The translations under genes and the position numbers were made by a program. 64,000 nt of DNA from Symmachiella dynata (lineage in GTDB: Bacteria; Planctomycetota; Planctomycetia; Planctomycetales; Planctomycetaceae), in contig NZ_CP036276.1 in NCBI RefSeq assembly GCF_007747995.1, positions 2,285,001 through 2,349,000 on the forward strand. Direction: 5' to 3'. Under the pieces are notes generated by a model. That model saw only the letters and a list, made by a program, of their open reading frames with translations. It was not told the origin of the DNA and made no database searches. Positions 34,136 to 43,415 of this stretch are shown piece by piece (the stretch's first letter is position 1; every line of letters starts with the position of its first letter).

Positions 34136-35011
34136 ATGCATATCGTCGTCTTAGCAAATGCCGACAGTTGGTACCGCCGCGACCTAGAACGGGCGGCGCA
34201 CGTGCGGGGGCATCGGTTTTCCCGCGTTGATTTTCGGCGGCTCACAGCAACGGTCATTGCGAATGACTCGACCGTGCATGGCGACGATATTGTCTTATCC
34301 GATTGCGATGCTGTGATTGTGCGGACGATGCCGCCGGGGTCGTTGGAGCAGGTTGTGTTCCGCATGGATCTGTTGGCACAATTGGAATCAGCGGGGGTCA
34401 CGGTACTCAATTCTCCGAAGGCCATAGAATGCGCGGTCGATAAATATTTGACCACGGCGCGATTGCAAGCGGCCGGTTTGCCCGTCCCGGCAACGGTGGT
34501 GTGCGAGAATTCCGAATCTGCGATGGCGGCGTATGATCAATTGGGGGGCGACGTGGTCGTCAAGCCGATCTTCGGGGCTGAGGGACGCGGGATATCTCGG
34601 GTCAGCGATCCCGATTTGGCGTTTCGCACGTTTCGCACATTGGAACGCACACAGTCGGTGTTGTATCTGCAGCGGTACGTCGATCACGATGGCTCGGATC
34701 TACGAGCGGTCGTGTTGGATGGTCGCGTGATCGGTTCCATGCGGCGGCACGGCAATGGAGATTACCGCACGAACGTCTCCCGCAGCGGCACGGCAACAGC
34801 GGTGGAATTGTCCGCCGACGAAGCCGAGTTGGCACTACGGGCCGCAGCAGCGACCGGGTGCCGGTTTGCCGGGATCGATCTGTTGTATGATAGCGACGGC
34901 CGCGTGTACGTCATCGAAGTGAATGCAGTCCCCGGCTGGCGGGCGCTGGCACGGGTTACGGGGGTGGATGTCGCGGGGGTGGTGATTTCGTCGTTGGAAG
35001 CTGGACGTTGA
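34136..35011 (+). CDS. RimK-like ATP-grasp ligase, probably in methanopterin cofactor synthesis
   Basis: 291 residues from the ATG at 34136; a TTG at 34127 is possible. ATP-grasp features are clear: AVDKYLTTARLQAAGLPVPAT, GDVVVKPIFGAEGRGISRV, YLQRYVDHDGSDLRAVVLDG and RFAGIDLLYDSDGRVYVIEVNAVPGW with the metal-binding Glu and Asn. The same family (ORF9 of methylotroph C1 clusters, and MptN in archaea) adds glutamate to tetrahydromethanopterin. Lying 31 bp after mch strongly supports that role, though the exact amino acid is inferred. Confidence 0.85.
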   Translation: MHIVVLANADSWYRRDLERAAHVRGHRFSRVDFRRLTATVIANDSTVHGDDIVLSDCDAVIVRTMPPGSLEQVVFRMDLLAQLESAGVTVLNSPKAIECAVDKYLTTARLQAAGLPVPATVVCENSESAMAAYDQLGGDVVVKPIFGAEGRGISRVSDPDLAFRTFRTLERTQSVLYLQRYVDHDGSDLRAVVLDGRVIGSMRRHGNGDYRTNVSRSGTATAVELSADEAELALRAAAATGCRFAGIDLLYDSDGRVYVIEVNAVPGWRALARVTGVDVAGVVISSLEAGR

Positions 35012-35024
35012 TTGGATAATTGGT

Positions 35025-35435
35025 TTAAGGCAATCGACCTGCGGCCTGCAGCATGCGGCGCAGTTCAATGTTTTCAACCGTATTGAATCGCAGAATGTTT
35101 GTCGTGACGCGCCCAATCGCCGTTAACGCATTGATTCTGCCTTCGTTCAATCGAAAATGGTCCCCCCATTTATCACGGCGAGGATGAAATAACGGCGTCA
35201 GTTGTTCGGTGTTCGGATCAATCGACGCGATGTCACTTCCTTTAAAACGATTGCATAGAAAACATGCCCATGCCAAATTGTGGCTTTCAGTTTGTCCGCC
35301 ATGTTTTATGGCGATAATATGGTCCGCTTCGTGCGAAAGCATCACATCGTCGAAATGGATCAAGCAGTATTCACAACGGTCGTTGGCGCGGCGACGGACC
35401 TCGGAGCGTAGCGCGGCGGGCACTTGTTCGCTCAT
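35025..35435 (-). CDS. HNH endonuclease
   Basis: 136 residues. The N-terminal CEYC pair, then the HNH core LSHEADHIIAIKHGGQTESHNLAWACFLCNRFKGS, gives the classic Cys4 HNH layout (CxxC ... DHI ... N ... CxxCN). It is a metal-dependent DNase fold of the McrA-like type, used in defence, mobile elements or repair. Its ATG overlaps the stop of a small upstream gene by 4 bp, so the two form a unit. It ends only 13 bp from the ATP-grasp gene, converging on it. Confidence 0.88.
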   Translation of the reverse strand: MSEQVPAALRSEVRRRANDRCEYCLIHFDDVMLSHEADHIIAIKHGGQTESHNLAWACFLCNRFKGSDIASIDPNTEQLTPLFHPRRDKWGDHFRLNEGRINALTAIGRVTTNILRFNTVENIELRRMLQAAGRLP

Positions 35436-35683
35436 GGTTGTTGTTGCCCGGCGAGCCGTGCTTTGACCAACCGCATCAACATCTCTGCCTGCTCAAACTG
35501 GTCCAACTCGCGTTGTTCGTCGGTGGAGATCGTGCCTGCATTGAGCCGGATCAGCAATTCGCGGGCACGTTCCTGGACGCTTGCGGAGGGGCGAAAAGCA
35601 AGCAATTGATCTTGCGTGGGATTCGATGCCAATAAATCGGCGATTTCCTCAAGCAGGCGAATCGGCTCTTGAACAATCGACAT
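35432..35683 (-). CDS. Small partner protein of the HNH endonuclease
   Basis: 83 residues from the ATG at 35683; the frame extends to 35716. It is helical and charged (PIRLLEEIADLLASNPTQDQ, then ERARELLIRLNAGTISTDEQ). It overlaps the HNH gene by ATGA. Neighbour pairing with a nuclease suggests a regulator, inhibitor or antitoxin-like role, but no family is recognised. Confidence 0.7.
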   Translation of the reverse strand: MSIVQEPIRLLEEIADLLASNPTQDQLLAFRPSASVQERARELLIRLNAGTISTDEQRELDQFEQAEMLMRLVKARLAGQQQP

Positions 35684-35867
35684 CGAACTCTTACCTTCCG
35701 AGAGAATGTTTGGCAACTCATGTTATTATCCGGGCAGGATTGCTCTGTCGTCAAGGGGAAATGGATCGCTGCCCCAGCAGCACTATCATGACAGCGACGG
35801 CACACTGAGATCTCGTTTTTGACGGCGGTATCTAATGGCAACCCGTGATGTTCAATAGGAATTCCCT

Positions 35868-36815
35868 ATGTGTAACGGAAATTATCGGCTGATCTTCACC
35901 GCTGCATTGGGGAGCCTGTTATTCCTCGCAGCTTCAACTTTGGCCGACGAACCCAAACCGTCACCGCCGATCGAACGGTTGAGCGAGGAGGCGTGCCGGG
36001 CGGCTTCGCGTGTGTTTGACTACGACGCCAAGATTCCGTTGGAGTCGCGGATCGTCGAGAAGAAAACGGACGAGGATGGTTATGTGCGCGAGAAGGTCGT
36101 CTTTCGGGGAGCGGCTGGGGAGCTAGTGCCGGGGTATCTGCAACTTCCCCAGACCGAAGCGGAGCAGCATCCTTGTGTGTTGTTGTTGCATGGTTGGTCG
36201 GGGGCCAAGGACCGTTGGTTTGTCGATGGCGGCTATATGAGCGGCGGCCAAGTCCGCAAGGCACTGCTGGCGGCTGGGTATGCCATATTTGCCCTCGATG
36301 CCCAATGCCACGGGGATCGGATTGCGGTGAATGACTACGCGCCGGTCAATCATTATGAGGCCGAAGGTCCGCAGCCGCGCAAGGGGTATTTGATGTTGCC
36401 GGAGATTTATGCGCAGACGGTTAAGGACTATCGCCGCGGGATCGATTATCTGGCGTCGCGAGGAGATATCGACGTCGAGCGGATCGGCATGGTCGGTTAT
36501 AGCATGGGAGGCACGCAGACGTTTCTGCTGACCGGCGTGGAGCCGCGAATCAAAGTCGCCGTCGCTTGCGTCGTCCCGGCAGAGCGGGATAAATACTCGC
36601 TGGTCGCGCCGCAGAATCAGACGTACGGAATTGGCGACCGCCCACTTTTGATGATCATGGGCCGCAGCGACACGATGTGTCCGGTCGATCATGCCCAACA
36701 ATTACGGGCCATGCTGCCGGCGGAAACGTCCGAGCTGATTTTTATCGACGCGGGGCACAAACTCTCCCACGATTACGTGCCGCACGCGGTGCGGTGGGTA
36801 ACGGAGCGGTTGTGA
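35868..36815 (+). CDS. Secreted alpha/beta hydrolase (dienelactone-hydrolase-like)
   Basis: 315 residues with a Sec signal (LIFTAALGSLLFLAASTLA). The hydrolase fold is visible: LLLHGWSGAKD, the nucleophile elbow GYSMGG, the Asp in MGRSDTMCPVDH and the His in DAGHKLSHDY. It should cleave esters or related bonds in the envelope. The substrate is unknown. It is followed by a large inverted-repeat element. Confidence 0.85.
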   Translation: MCNGNYRLIFTAALGSLLFLAASTLADEPKPSPPIERLSEEACRAASRVFDYDAKIPLESRIVEKKTDEDGYVREKVVFRGAAGELVPGYLQLPQTEAEQHPCVLLLHGWSGAKDRWFVDGGYMSGGQVRKALLAAGYAIFALDAQCHGDRIAVNDYAPVNHYEAEGPQPRKGYLMLPEIYAQTVKDYRRGIDYLASRGDIDVERIGMVGYSMGGTQTFLLTGVEPRIKVAVACVVPAERDKYSLVAPQNQTYGIGDRPLLMIMGRSDTMCPVDHAQQLRAMLPAETSELIFIDAGHKLSHDYVPHAVRWVTERL

Positions 36816-36855
36816 GGTGGTGCTAGTGTCGTTCCACTCGTCCGGCCCTACGAGT

Positions 36856-37005
36856 AAAAGAACCACGAAAAAAACGAAAGACACGAAAAAAGCTTCTGCT
36901 AATCATGCTCGGGTATCTAGGAATCTAATCCAAGGGATAAAGCTTTCCATCGTTTGTCTTTATTTATTATTTATTTTCGTGTGTTTCGTGCCTTTCGTGG
37001 TTTTA
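36856..37005. repeat. CACGAAA-type inverted-repeat element
   Basis: The left arm at about 36856-36890 carries ACCACGAAAAAAACGAAAG then ACACGAAAAA. The right arm at about 36973-37005 carries its complement ATTTTCGTGTGTTTCGTG then CCTTTCGTGGTTTTA. The arms are about 80 bp apart and built of roughly 8-bp units, like the CACGGAGG family but different in sequence. It lies between convergent genes. Confidence 0.8.
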
Positions 37006-37034
37006 TCCCGTCGTCGTGATTGGGCATAAGTCGC

Positions 37035-38222
37035 TCACTCCGGCGTGATTTTCACGATCAACACTTTGTTGTTGTCCCCCTTGCGTTTGCCGCGGGCCAG
37101 CATGCCTTCGCCACAGGTGACCCAGGATTCGTTACCGCTGATGCGGCAAGTGCCGGAGTTGCCCAAGGCGGCGTGATTTTCCGGGAGCAAAACGCGTTCG
37201 GTCTTGCGGATGACCCGTAAGGTTTTGGGGTCGACTTGTCCGAGAAACAACGGCGCGCGGTTCCGGATGATGTGGTCGTTGTTGGCGCCGCGACGGGTGT
37301 AAATCAAAAATAGTCCGTCGCCGACCGTCACCCAATGCTGCTGCGTGTTGTGACTTCCCAGCAACTTGCCGTCGTCAAACTTCCATTCCTGCGGGGGATC
37401 AAAATGGATACCGTCGCTGCCGCTGGTGACAAATGCGGAGCGGTCGGTGCGGAGTGTGAAGTAGAAATTGCCCTGGAACTCCTCCAGTGAGGGTTCATAA
37501 AATCCGCGGCGCTTGGGGAGGTTCAATTCTGAACCGTGTTCTTTGTACGTCAACGTCTTCCCGTCGAATCCGCAGCGCATCACAACGCTGGTGTAGTTGC
37601 GTTTTTTTGCATCCCGCTGATAGCGGACCGGCAGGAGGACGTCGCCGTCGGGCAGGTCGACGCGTTGATTGCAACCGGCATTGGGGGCGATGATGGGAAA
37701 ACCGGCGTGATCTTTTTCCGGGGTTTTTAGAAACTTGAGCGGACCCCACTTGCGGGTTTGCGGATCCATGACCGCATAGGAGACGCGTTCACGGGTGAAG
37801 TTTTCTTTGGTGCCATCTTTGAAGTTAAAGGTCTTGCCCGTGATCAAGACTGTTTGGCTTGGGGCGTGCCATTTCGGCCACAAATCGCCTGGGGCGACTT
37901 CGTATCCGTCGGATTGTTCGTGGCGGCGGAGGGTGGGAATGATTTCCGGCTGCGACCAAATCTGCCCGCCGTCTTCGCTGAAGGTTTGATAGATATCGTG
38001 AAAATTGTGTGTCCCGGTTTTGCCCGTCTCGGACATTGTCGTGACGTAGTATGGTTTTTTCACGGGAACGTAAGCGGTGCGGGCTTGCCACCAGTCCCAT
38101 TGATTCGTGCCGTTAATTGAAGTCAAGTTTTCGAATTTCAGCGGGACCGGTTCCACGGCCTGAGCGGTCACGGGTAATAGCGAAACGGACAGTGCGGTGA
38201 TTATGAAATAATATTGGAGCAT
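37035..38222 (-). CDS. Exported BNR-repeat (sialidase-like) protein
   Basis: 395 residues from the ATG at 38222, with AAGGA 10 bases upstream; the frame extends to 38297. A signal peptide (YFIITALSVSLLPVTAQA) precedes a probable beta-propeller. An Asp-box-like motif, SEDGGQIW, is visible, with further related strands (SGSDGIHFDPPQEW). BNR proteins bind or cut glycans, including exo-alpha-sialidases; the catalytic Arg triad was not established here. It follows the oxoprolinase gene on the same strand. Confidence 0.72.
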   Translation of the reverse strand: MLQYYFIITALSVSLLPVTAQAVEPVPLKFENLTSINGTNQWDWWQARTAYVPVKKPYYVTTMSETGKTGTHNFHDIYQTFSEDGGQIWSQPEIIPTLRRHEQSDGYEVAPGDLWPKWHAPSQTVLITGKTFNFKDGTKENFTRERVSYAVMDPQTRKWGPLKFLKTPEKDHAGFPIIAPNAGCNQRVDLPDGDVLLPVRYQRDAKKRNYTSVVMRCGFDGKTLTYKEHGSELNLPKRRGFYEPSLEEFQGNFYFTLRTDRSAFVTSGSDGIHFDPPQEWKFDDGKLLGSHNTQQHWVTVGDGLFLIYTRRGANNDHIIRNRAPLFLGQVDPKTLRVIRKTERVLLPENHAALGNSGTCRISGNESWVTCGEGMLARGKRKGDNNKVLIVKITPE

Positions 38223-38280
38223 GGTCGTGGTTTCCTTGAAGTCGTTTCCGCAATCGTCCGGGATAGCAGGATTTACAAAT

Positions 38281-41200
38281 CTATTTCGATTCACCAAACC
38301 CGCCGCCGCCGGGGGTTTTGATTGTCAGAATATCGCCGGCGGCAACACTAAGTTGGACTTTGCCCCCCAGGTCTTCCGACAAGCCGGTGCTTTTCTGTTG
38401 CAATGTATTTTCACCCAATGCGCCCGGTTCGCCTCCTTGCAATCCAAACGGTGGATAGGGACCGCGGCGTTCGGTGAGCAATGAGACTTGCAGGGGACGC
38501 AAGAACTCGATGCGGCGAACGATACCGTCTCCCCCGCGATGCCGCCCCGTACCGCCCGAACCGCGGCGGACGCTGAACTCGTGTAGTCGCACCGGATAGC
38601 GGCGCTCGATGACTTCTGGATCGGTCATGCGGGTGTTGGTCATGTGGGTGTGCACGGCGTCGGCGCCGTCGGCGTCGGGAGTTGCGCCGCTGCCACCGCA
38701 GATGGTTTCGTAATAGCCAAACTGGTCGTCGCCGAACGTGAGGTTGTTCATCGTCCCTTGGCTGGCAGCAGCGACTTTTAAGGCGCCGAACAGTGCATCG
38801 ACGACGCGCGACGATGTTTCGACGTTGCCACCCACCATGGCGGCGCATTGGGCCGGGTCGTCGTGCTCGGGCGGATTGAGCAGACATTCGGGCAAAATGA
38901 TCTCGACCGGATTGAGCACGCCGCTGTTGAGTGGAATATCTTCGGCAATCAAGCAGCGAAATACATAGAGCACGGCTGCGGTCACGATGCCACGATTGGC
39001 GTTGAGGTTACCGTCCAAGACTGGTCCGGTCCCGGTGAAATCGACGGTGGCTGTTTCACCGGTGATGGTGATATTCACGGCAATCGGCGAGCCATCGTCA
39101 AGATGATCCGTATGGGCGTAGTCGCCGTCGGGAATCGCCGCCAAGGCCATCCGCATTTTATGATCGGCCGCATCTTGAATGTGTTGCATATAGGCTTGAA
39201 CGACCGGCAGCGAATACCGCGCGACGAGTTCTTGCAGCAGGTTCACGCCATTGTTATTAGCGGCAACTTGCGCGGCGACATCGGATAGGTTTTCCGTCAC
39301 CGCGCGGGTGGGGTAGGGGGCGCTCGTGAGGAGTTCACGTAATTCTGCTTCACGAAACTCGCCAGCATCGACGAGTTTGAAATTGCGGATCAACACCCCC
39401 TCTTCGCTCAAGCGTTTAGAAAACGGGGGAAGACTGCCGGGGATGATGCCGCCGATTTCCGCATGATGCGCGCGGCTGGCGGTGAAGAACAACAACTCTC
39501 TCGTGTCGGTGTTGTGCACGGGTGTGACAACGGTCACATCGGGCAGATGCGAGCCGCCGCGATAGGGATCGTTTGTAACAAAAACGTCGCCGGGTGAGAT
39601 TTGCGGATTGTCGGCGATAATGCGGCGCACGGTTTCGCTCATCGCTCCCAGGTGGACCGGGATGTGCGGAGCATTGACGACGAGGTCACCCGTGGGGGAA
39701 AAGACCGCACAACTAAAATCGAGACGTTCCTTGACGTTCGTCGAAAACGAGGTCCGCTGCAACGTGATGCCCATTTGTTCGGCGATCGAGGCGAAGAGGT
39801 TGTTGAAGATCTCCAGCATCACCGGGTCGGCATTGGCGCTGATGTGTTCTTCGGTTTGTCCCTGACTGTCGTTGATCACAATCTCGCCGCGCGCGGTGAT
39901 CTGTGCGGTGAAACCGGGGTCAATGACGACCGTAGAGGTTGGTTCGCACACAATCGCCGGGCCGGTCAGTTGGTCGCCGGCACGTAATTCGCCGCGCTCA
40001 AAGACTGCCGTTTCCAGTGGTTGTCCGTCGAACCATGTTTTCGTGGTTTCGCTGGGCGTGGGATGCCGTGCGACGACGTCGGACAAATCCTCGGGTGGAT
40101 CGGGGGTGGTGCCGATGACTTCGACGCGAGCGGCGGTGATCTCGATGCCGCGGCCGGTATGGACGTAGCCATAGAGGCGGCGGTGTAGTTCCTCATAGGC
40201 GCGGGCATAGTCACCGTCGGGTGGGGAAAGGACGTTAATTGTCGATTCGACACCTTGATAGCGAAGGTCGAGCGAGCGGAGTGGTGCTTGGATTTGTGCA
40301 GCGGCAATTCCTTCGGCCAGCACTTCGTCGCGTGCTTGACCTTCCAATTCGGCGAACAACGGTTCGAGTTGTTGCAGCTGTTCTTGCGAATAGGCTTTGA
40401 GTACCGAGCGTTCGGCAAAACGGCGGACGTCGGCCAAGCCGATTCCATAGGCGCTTAGAATTCCGGCCAGCGGGTGAATGAGCACGTTCCGCATGCCGAG
40501 TGAGCGGGCAATGGCACAGGCATGTTGTGCGCCGGCCCCGCCAAAGGAGACCAACACGTAGTCACGCGGATCGTAACCTTTGGCGACAGAGATATTGCGA
40601 ATCGGGCGGACCATGTTGGCATTGGCTACCCGCAAGAAACCGTCTGCCAATTCGATGGGTGTATACCGCGTCCCGGTGGCGGATTGGGCGATTCTTTCGC
40701 AGAGGGCTGTGAGTTTGTGTTGGACGATGTCCTGATCCAGCGGAAAGGGGAATTTAGCAGGCAGGATTTTACCGAGAAATAGATTCACATCGGTGACCGT
40801 CAACGGCCCGCCGCGTCCGTAACAAGCAGGGCCAGGGGATGCTCCGGCGCTCTCGGGGCCGACGGTCAGTTTGACGCCGTCAAAATCGCAGATGCTCCCG
40901 CCGCCGGCAGCGACGGTTTCGATGGCCAGCATGGGAGCGACAACCCGCACGCCCGCTTTTTGTGTTTCAAATTCCAATTCATGACGTCCGTCAAACCGCG
41001 ACACATCGGTGCTGGTGCCCCCCATGTCGAAGCCGATCGATTTTTCAAAACCTGCACGCTGGGCAACGCGGGAAAAACCAATCACGCCCCCCGCTGGTCC
41101 CGAAAGAATACTGTCTTTCCCCACAAAGCGATCCGCGTCGACCAGTCCGCCGGCGGAGGTCATGTTTTTTAAGGGAGCATTTCCCAAACATCGTCGCAAT

Positions 41201-42087
41201 TCGCGAATGTATTGCCGCAAAATTGGATTCAAATAGGCATCGACAACCGTAGTATCGCCGCGGGAGACAATTTTAATGAGCGGGGAAAGGCGGCTAGAGA
41301 CGCTGATTTCATCGAAGCCGATTTCGCTGGCAATCCGTGCCACGATTTCTTCGTGCTTCGATTGGGCGAAGGCATGCATGAAACAGATGGCGATCGATTC
41401 CACGCCGGTCGCTTTGAGAGCGGTCAGTTGTTCCCGCACCTGGGTTTCATCGAGCGGGACAAGCACGTTGCCGTCGACGTCGAGCCGCTCATTGATTTGT
41501 ACCACTTCCTCAAACAGCGGACTGGGCTTTTGAATGGCTAGGTCAAACAACCGTGGCCGGTCTTGATTGGCGATCAATAGAATGTCGCCAAATCCGGCGG
41601 TCGTCACAAAACCGGTACGTGCCCCTTGTCGTGTCAGTAGCGCATTGGTCCCGCGTGTGGTGCCCAAACGGACAGAGACTTCGGGAATGGGATCGCCGAG
41701 ACCGACGCCTAATAAGTAGCGAATCGCCACGATCGGCGATTCTTCGCCGCCGGTCAATTCGTAGTTCGTGCCTGGAACGATATCCGCAGGGAGTGTTTGC
41801 TGCAGAGTGAGCCGTCCGGTCGAGTTCTCGAATTCATCGATGACGCCGACATGCATCGCTGCGCCGCTGTCGTCGAGAAAGCGAATCTCGTAACCGTTCC
41901 AAAACCCTGGCGGATCATCGCTGCGACCGGGATCAACAAAGCTCGACGCACCGTCGGCCGCATCGACACGCCCCTTGGTGACGCCGCTGCTGAGCAACTT
42001 GAGCTGCAACAACTTCCCATCAGGATCCCGCGCAATACAATCGGTAAAGGTCCCACCGACATCAATCCAAAATTCCCAGGAAGGCAT
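38281..42087 (-). CDS. Fused hydantoinase A/B (5-oxoprolinase-type) enzyme
   Basis: 1268 residues, the length of a fused HyuA-HyuB (OplAH) protein. The A half begins WIDVGGTFTDCIA and includes TTRGTNALLTRQGARTG, SAGGLVDADRF and FDMGGTSTDVSRFDG. The B half begins near residue 745 and includes FVTNDPYRGGSHLPDVTVVTP, HHAEIGGIIPGSLPP and GGNVETSSRVVDALFGAL. Such enzymes use ATP to open 5-oxoproline or hydantoin rings, or carboxylate acetone in relatives. Cytoplasmic. The actual substrate is not readable from sequence. Confidence 0.93.
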   Translation of the reverse strand: MPSWEFWIDVGGTFTDCIARDPDGKLLQLKLLSSGVTKGRVDAADGASSFVDPGRSDDPPGFWNGYEIRFLDDSGAAMHVGVIDEFENSTGRLTLQQTLPADIVPGTNYELTGGEESPIVAIRYLLGVGLGDPIPEVSVRLGTTRGTNALLTRQGARTGFVTTAGFGDILLIANQDRPRLFDLAIQKPSPLFEEVVQINERLDVDGNVLVPLDETQVREQLTALKATGVESIAICFMHAFAQSKHEEIVARIASEIGFDEISVSSRLSPLIKIVSRGDTTVVDAYLNPILRQYIRELRRCLGNAPLKNMTSAGGLVDADRFVGKDSILSGPAGGVIGFSRVAQRAGFEKSIGFDMGGTSTDVSRFDGRHELEFETQKAGVRVVAPMLAIETVAAGGGSICDFDGVKLTVGPESAGASPGPACYGRGGPLTVTDVNLFLGKILPAKFPFPLDQDIVQHKLTALCERIAQSATGTRYTPIELADGFLRVANANMVRPIRNISVAKGYDPRDYVLVSFGGAGAQHACAIARSLGMRNVLIHPLAGILSAYGIGLADVRRFAERSVLKAYSQEQLQQLEPLFAELEGQARDEVLAEGIAAAQIQAPLRSLDLRYQGVESTINVLSPPDGDYARAYEELHRRLYGYVHTGRGIEITAARVEVIGTTPDPPEDLSDVVARHPTPSETTKTWFDGQPLETAVFERGELRAGDQLTGPAIVCEPTSTVVIDPGFTAQITARGEIVINDSQGQTEEHISANADPVMLEIFNNLFASIAEQMGITLQRTSFSTNVKERLDFSCAVFSPTGDLVVNAPHIPVHLGAMSETVRRIIADNPQISPGDVFVTNDPYRGGSHLPDVTVVTPVHNTDTRELLFFTASRAHHAEIGGIIPGSLPPFSKRLSEEGVLIRNFKLVDAGEFREAELRELLTSAPYPTRAVTENLSDVAAQVAANNNGVNLLQELVARYSLPVVQAYMQHIQDAADHKMRMALAAIPDGDYAHTDHLDDGSPIAVNITITGETATVDFTGTGPVLDGNLNANRGIVTAAVLYVFRCLIAEDIPLNSGVLNPVEIILPECLLNPPEHDDPAQCAAMVGGNVETSSRVVDALFGALKVAAASQGTMNNLTFGDDQFGYYETICGGSGATPDADGADAVHTHMTNTRMTDPEVIERRYPVRLHEFSVRRGSGGTGRHRGGDGIVRRIEFLRPLQVSLLTERRGPYPPFGLQGGEPGALGENTLQQKSTGLSEDLGGKVQLSVAAGDILTIKTPGGGGFGESK

Positions 42088-42232
42088 AGTTGAGCTTCAA
42101 TATTGGTAAAGGAGGGGACAGGCTCGAGGAGACAGGCATGAGGGAAAGGTTCGGCGCGTACTGCCTACCGCCTACTGCCCTCTGTCTACTATTCTCTGGC
42201 CACCGGCCACTCGCCATCGGCCACTTTTTCAA
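42088..42232. other. Intergenic spacer with short direct repeats
   Basis: Contains short repeated words such as CTGCCTACCGCCTACTGCC and GGCCACCGGCCACTCGCCA near the end of msrP. No gene or clear hairpin is seen. Confidence 0.4.
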
Positions 42233-43300
42233 TCAAGCATACAGTTTCGCCACGTAGTCCCCATAGCCGTTGTAGATAACCGTATCGTAGCGCGTGGCTT
42301 GCGACGGGAGCATCCATTCGGTGGCTTGTGACCAGCGCGGGTGGGGGACTTCCGGATTGACGTTGGCGGTGAAACCGTATTCTTGCGGTCCGAGCGTATT
42401 CCAAAAAGTCGCTGGCTGTTTGTCGGTCAGCGTGATTCGCACGATCGATTTGCAGCTCTTGAAACCATACTTCCAGGGGACGACCAAACGAATCGGCGCG
42501 CCGTGTTGTTTGGCGAGCGGTTTGCCGTAGATGCCGGTGGCAATGAATGCCAATTCGTTCATCGCTTCGTCGATCGTCAAACCTTCTGTATACGGCCAAG
42601 GATAACCGGAGGACATGTTCGGCCCGGCGAATGTGGGCAAGCCAGCCTGCTCATCCTTTTTGTTGGGAACATCGAACGTTTGGAAACCGACAAATTTTGC
42701 TTGGGCGGTCGGTTCGACTTTTTTGAGCAATTCGCTCAAAGCAAACCCGGTCCAGGGGACGCACATGGCCCAGGTTTCGACACAGCGATGCCGATAGTCC
42801 CGTTCTTCGAATGGCATCATTTTGTAGATGTCGTCGATGTCAAACACGCGGGGCTTGGCGCACAATCCGGTGATTTCGAATTTCCAGGGATGCGGCTCAA
42901 AATCACCGACGCGGCTATAGTTGTTTTTACTGCCGGAGAATTCATAAAAGTTCGTATACCGGCTTGCGTCTTCCTCTTTTGTTTCTGGGCGGCCGTATTC
43001 AAAGTTGGGATTGTGTAGTGCGCCGAAGGAATTGTCCTTGGCGGGCTCCCATTCTTTTTCGGTTGGTTCCGGTGCGCGTTCCGCCAGGGCGGCGGGGACT
43101 TCGACTTTTCCCGATTTGAGGACCTCTTCGTCACTGGCCGTGTCGCAGCCGATGAGATGCGCTCCCATCCCGATGCCGGCGGCGCTGAGCCCCAACGTGC
43201 GGAGAAACTCGCGGCGATGCCAACGGCGATTGACGTAGACGTCTTCAGGCGTGTGAAGTTTTTGCGCGAGTTGCCAAGGTTTGCGGATGTGATACTGCAT
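42233..43300 (-). CDS. msrP: Protein-methionine-sulfoxide reductase catalytic subunit MsrP
   Basis: 355 residues from the ATG at 43300. It has a Tat motif, RRWHRREFLRTLGLSAAG, so it is exported with its molybdenum cofactor. The sulfite-oxidase fold has the Mo-ligating Cys in YRHRCVETWAMCVPWTGF, and HGAPIRLVVPWKYGFKSCKSI is typical. MsrP repairs oxidised methionines in periplasmic proteins using electrons from membrane MsrQ. No msrQ gene lies in this window. A second Mo enzyme operon is at 52931-57005. Confidence 0.93.
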   Translation of the reverse strand: MQYHIRKPWQLAQKLHTPEDVYVNRRWHRREFLRTLGLSAAGIGMGAHLIGCDTASDEEVLKSGKVEVPAALAERAPEPTEKEWEPAKDNSFGALHNPNFEYGRPETKEEDASRYTNFYEFSGSKNNYSRVGDFEPHPWKFEITGLCAKPRVFDIDDIYKMMPFEERDYRHRCVETWAMCVPWTGFALSELLKKVEPTAQAKFVGFQTFDVPNKKDEQAGLPTFAGPNMSSGYPWPYTEGLTIDEAMNELAFIATGIYGKPLAKQHGAPIRLVVPWKYGFKSCKSIVRITLTDKQPATFWNTLGPQEYGFTANVNPEVPHPRWSQATEWMLPSQATRYDTVIYNGYGDYVAKLYA

Positions 43301-43415
43301 CGTTTGTCTTCGCGAGTGAATTCTAAAACCAAAACAGGACAGCAACGTGGCGGCGCCGACACAACCATATATTGTAGAGGCGGGGGCGGATTTGAAAAGG
43401 TGAACTGCGAGTCTC

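Noticed and set aside
42189-42599. 136-codon minus-strand frame overlapping the end of msrP
   Set aside because: It is in a different frame from msrP and covers the Mo-enzyme's C-terminal coding region.
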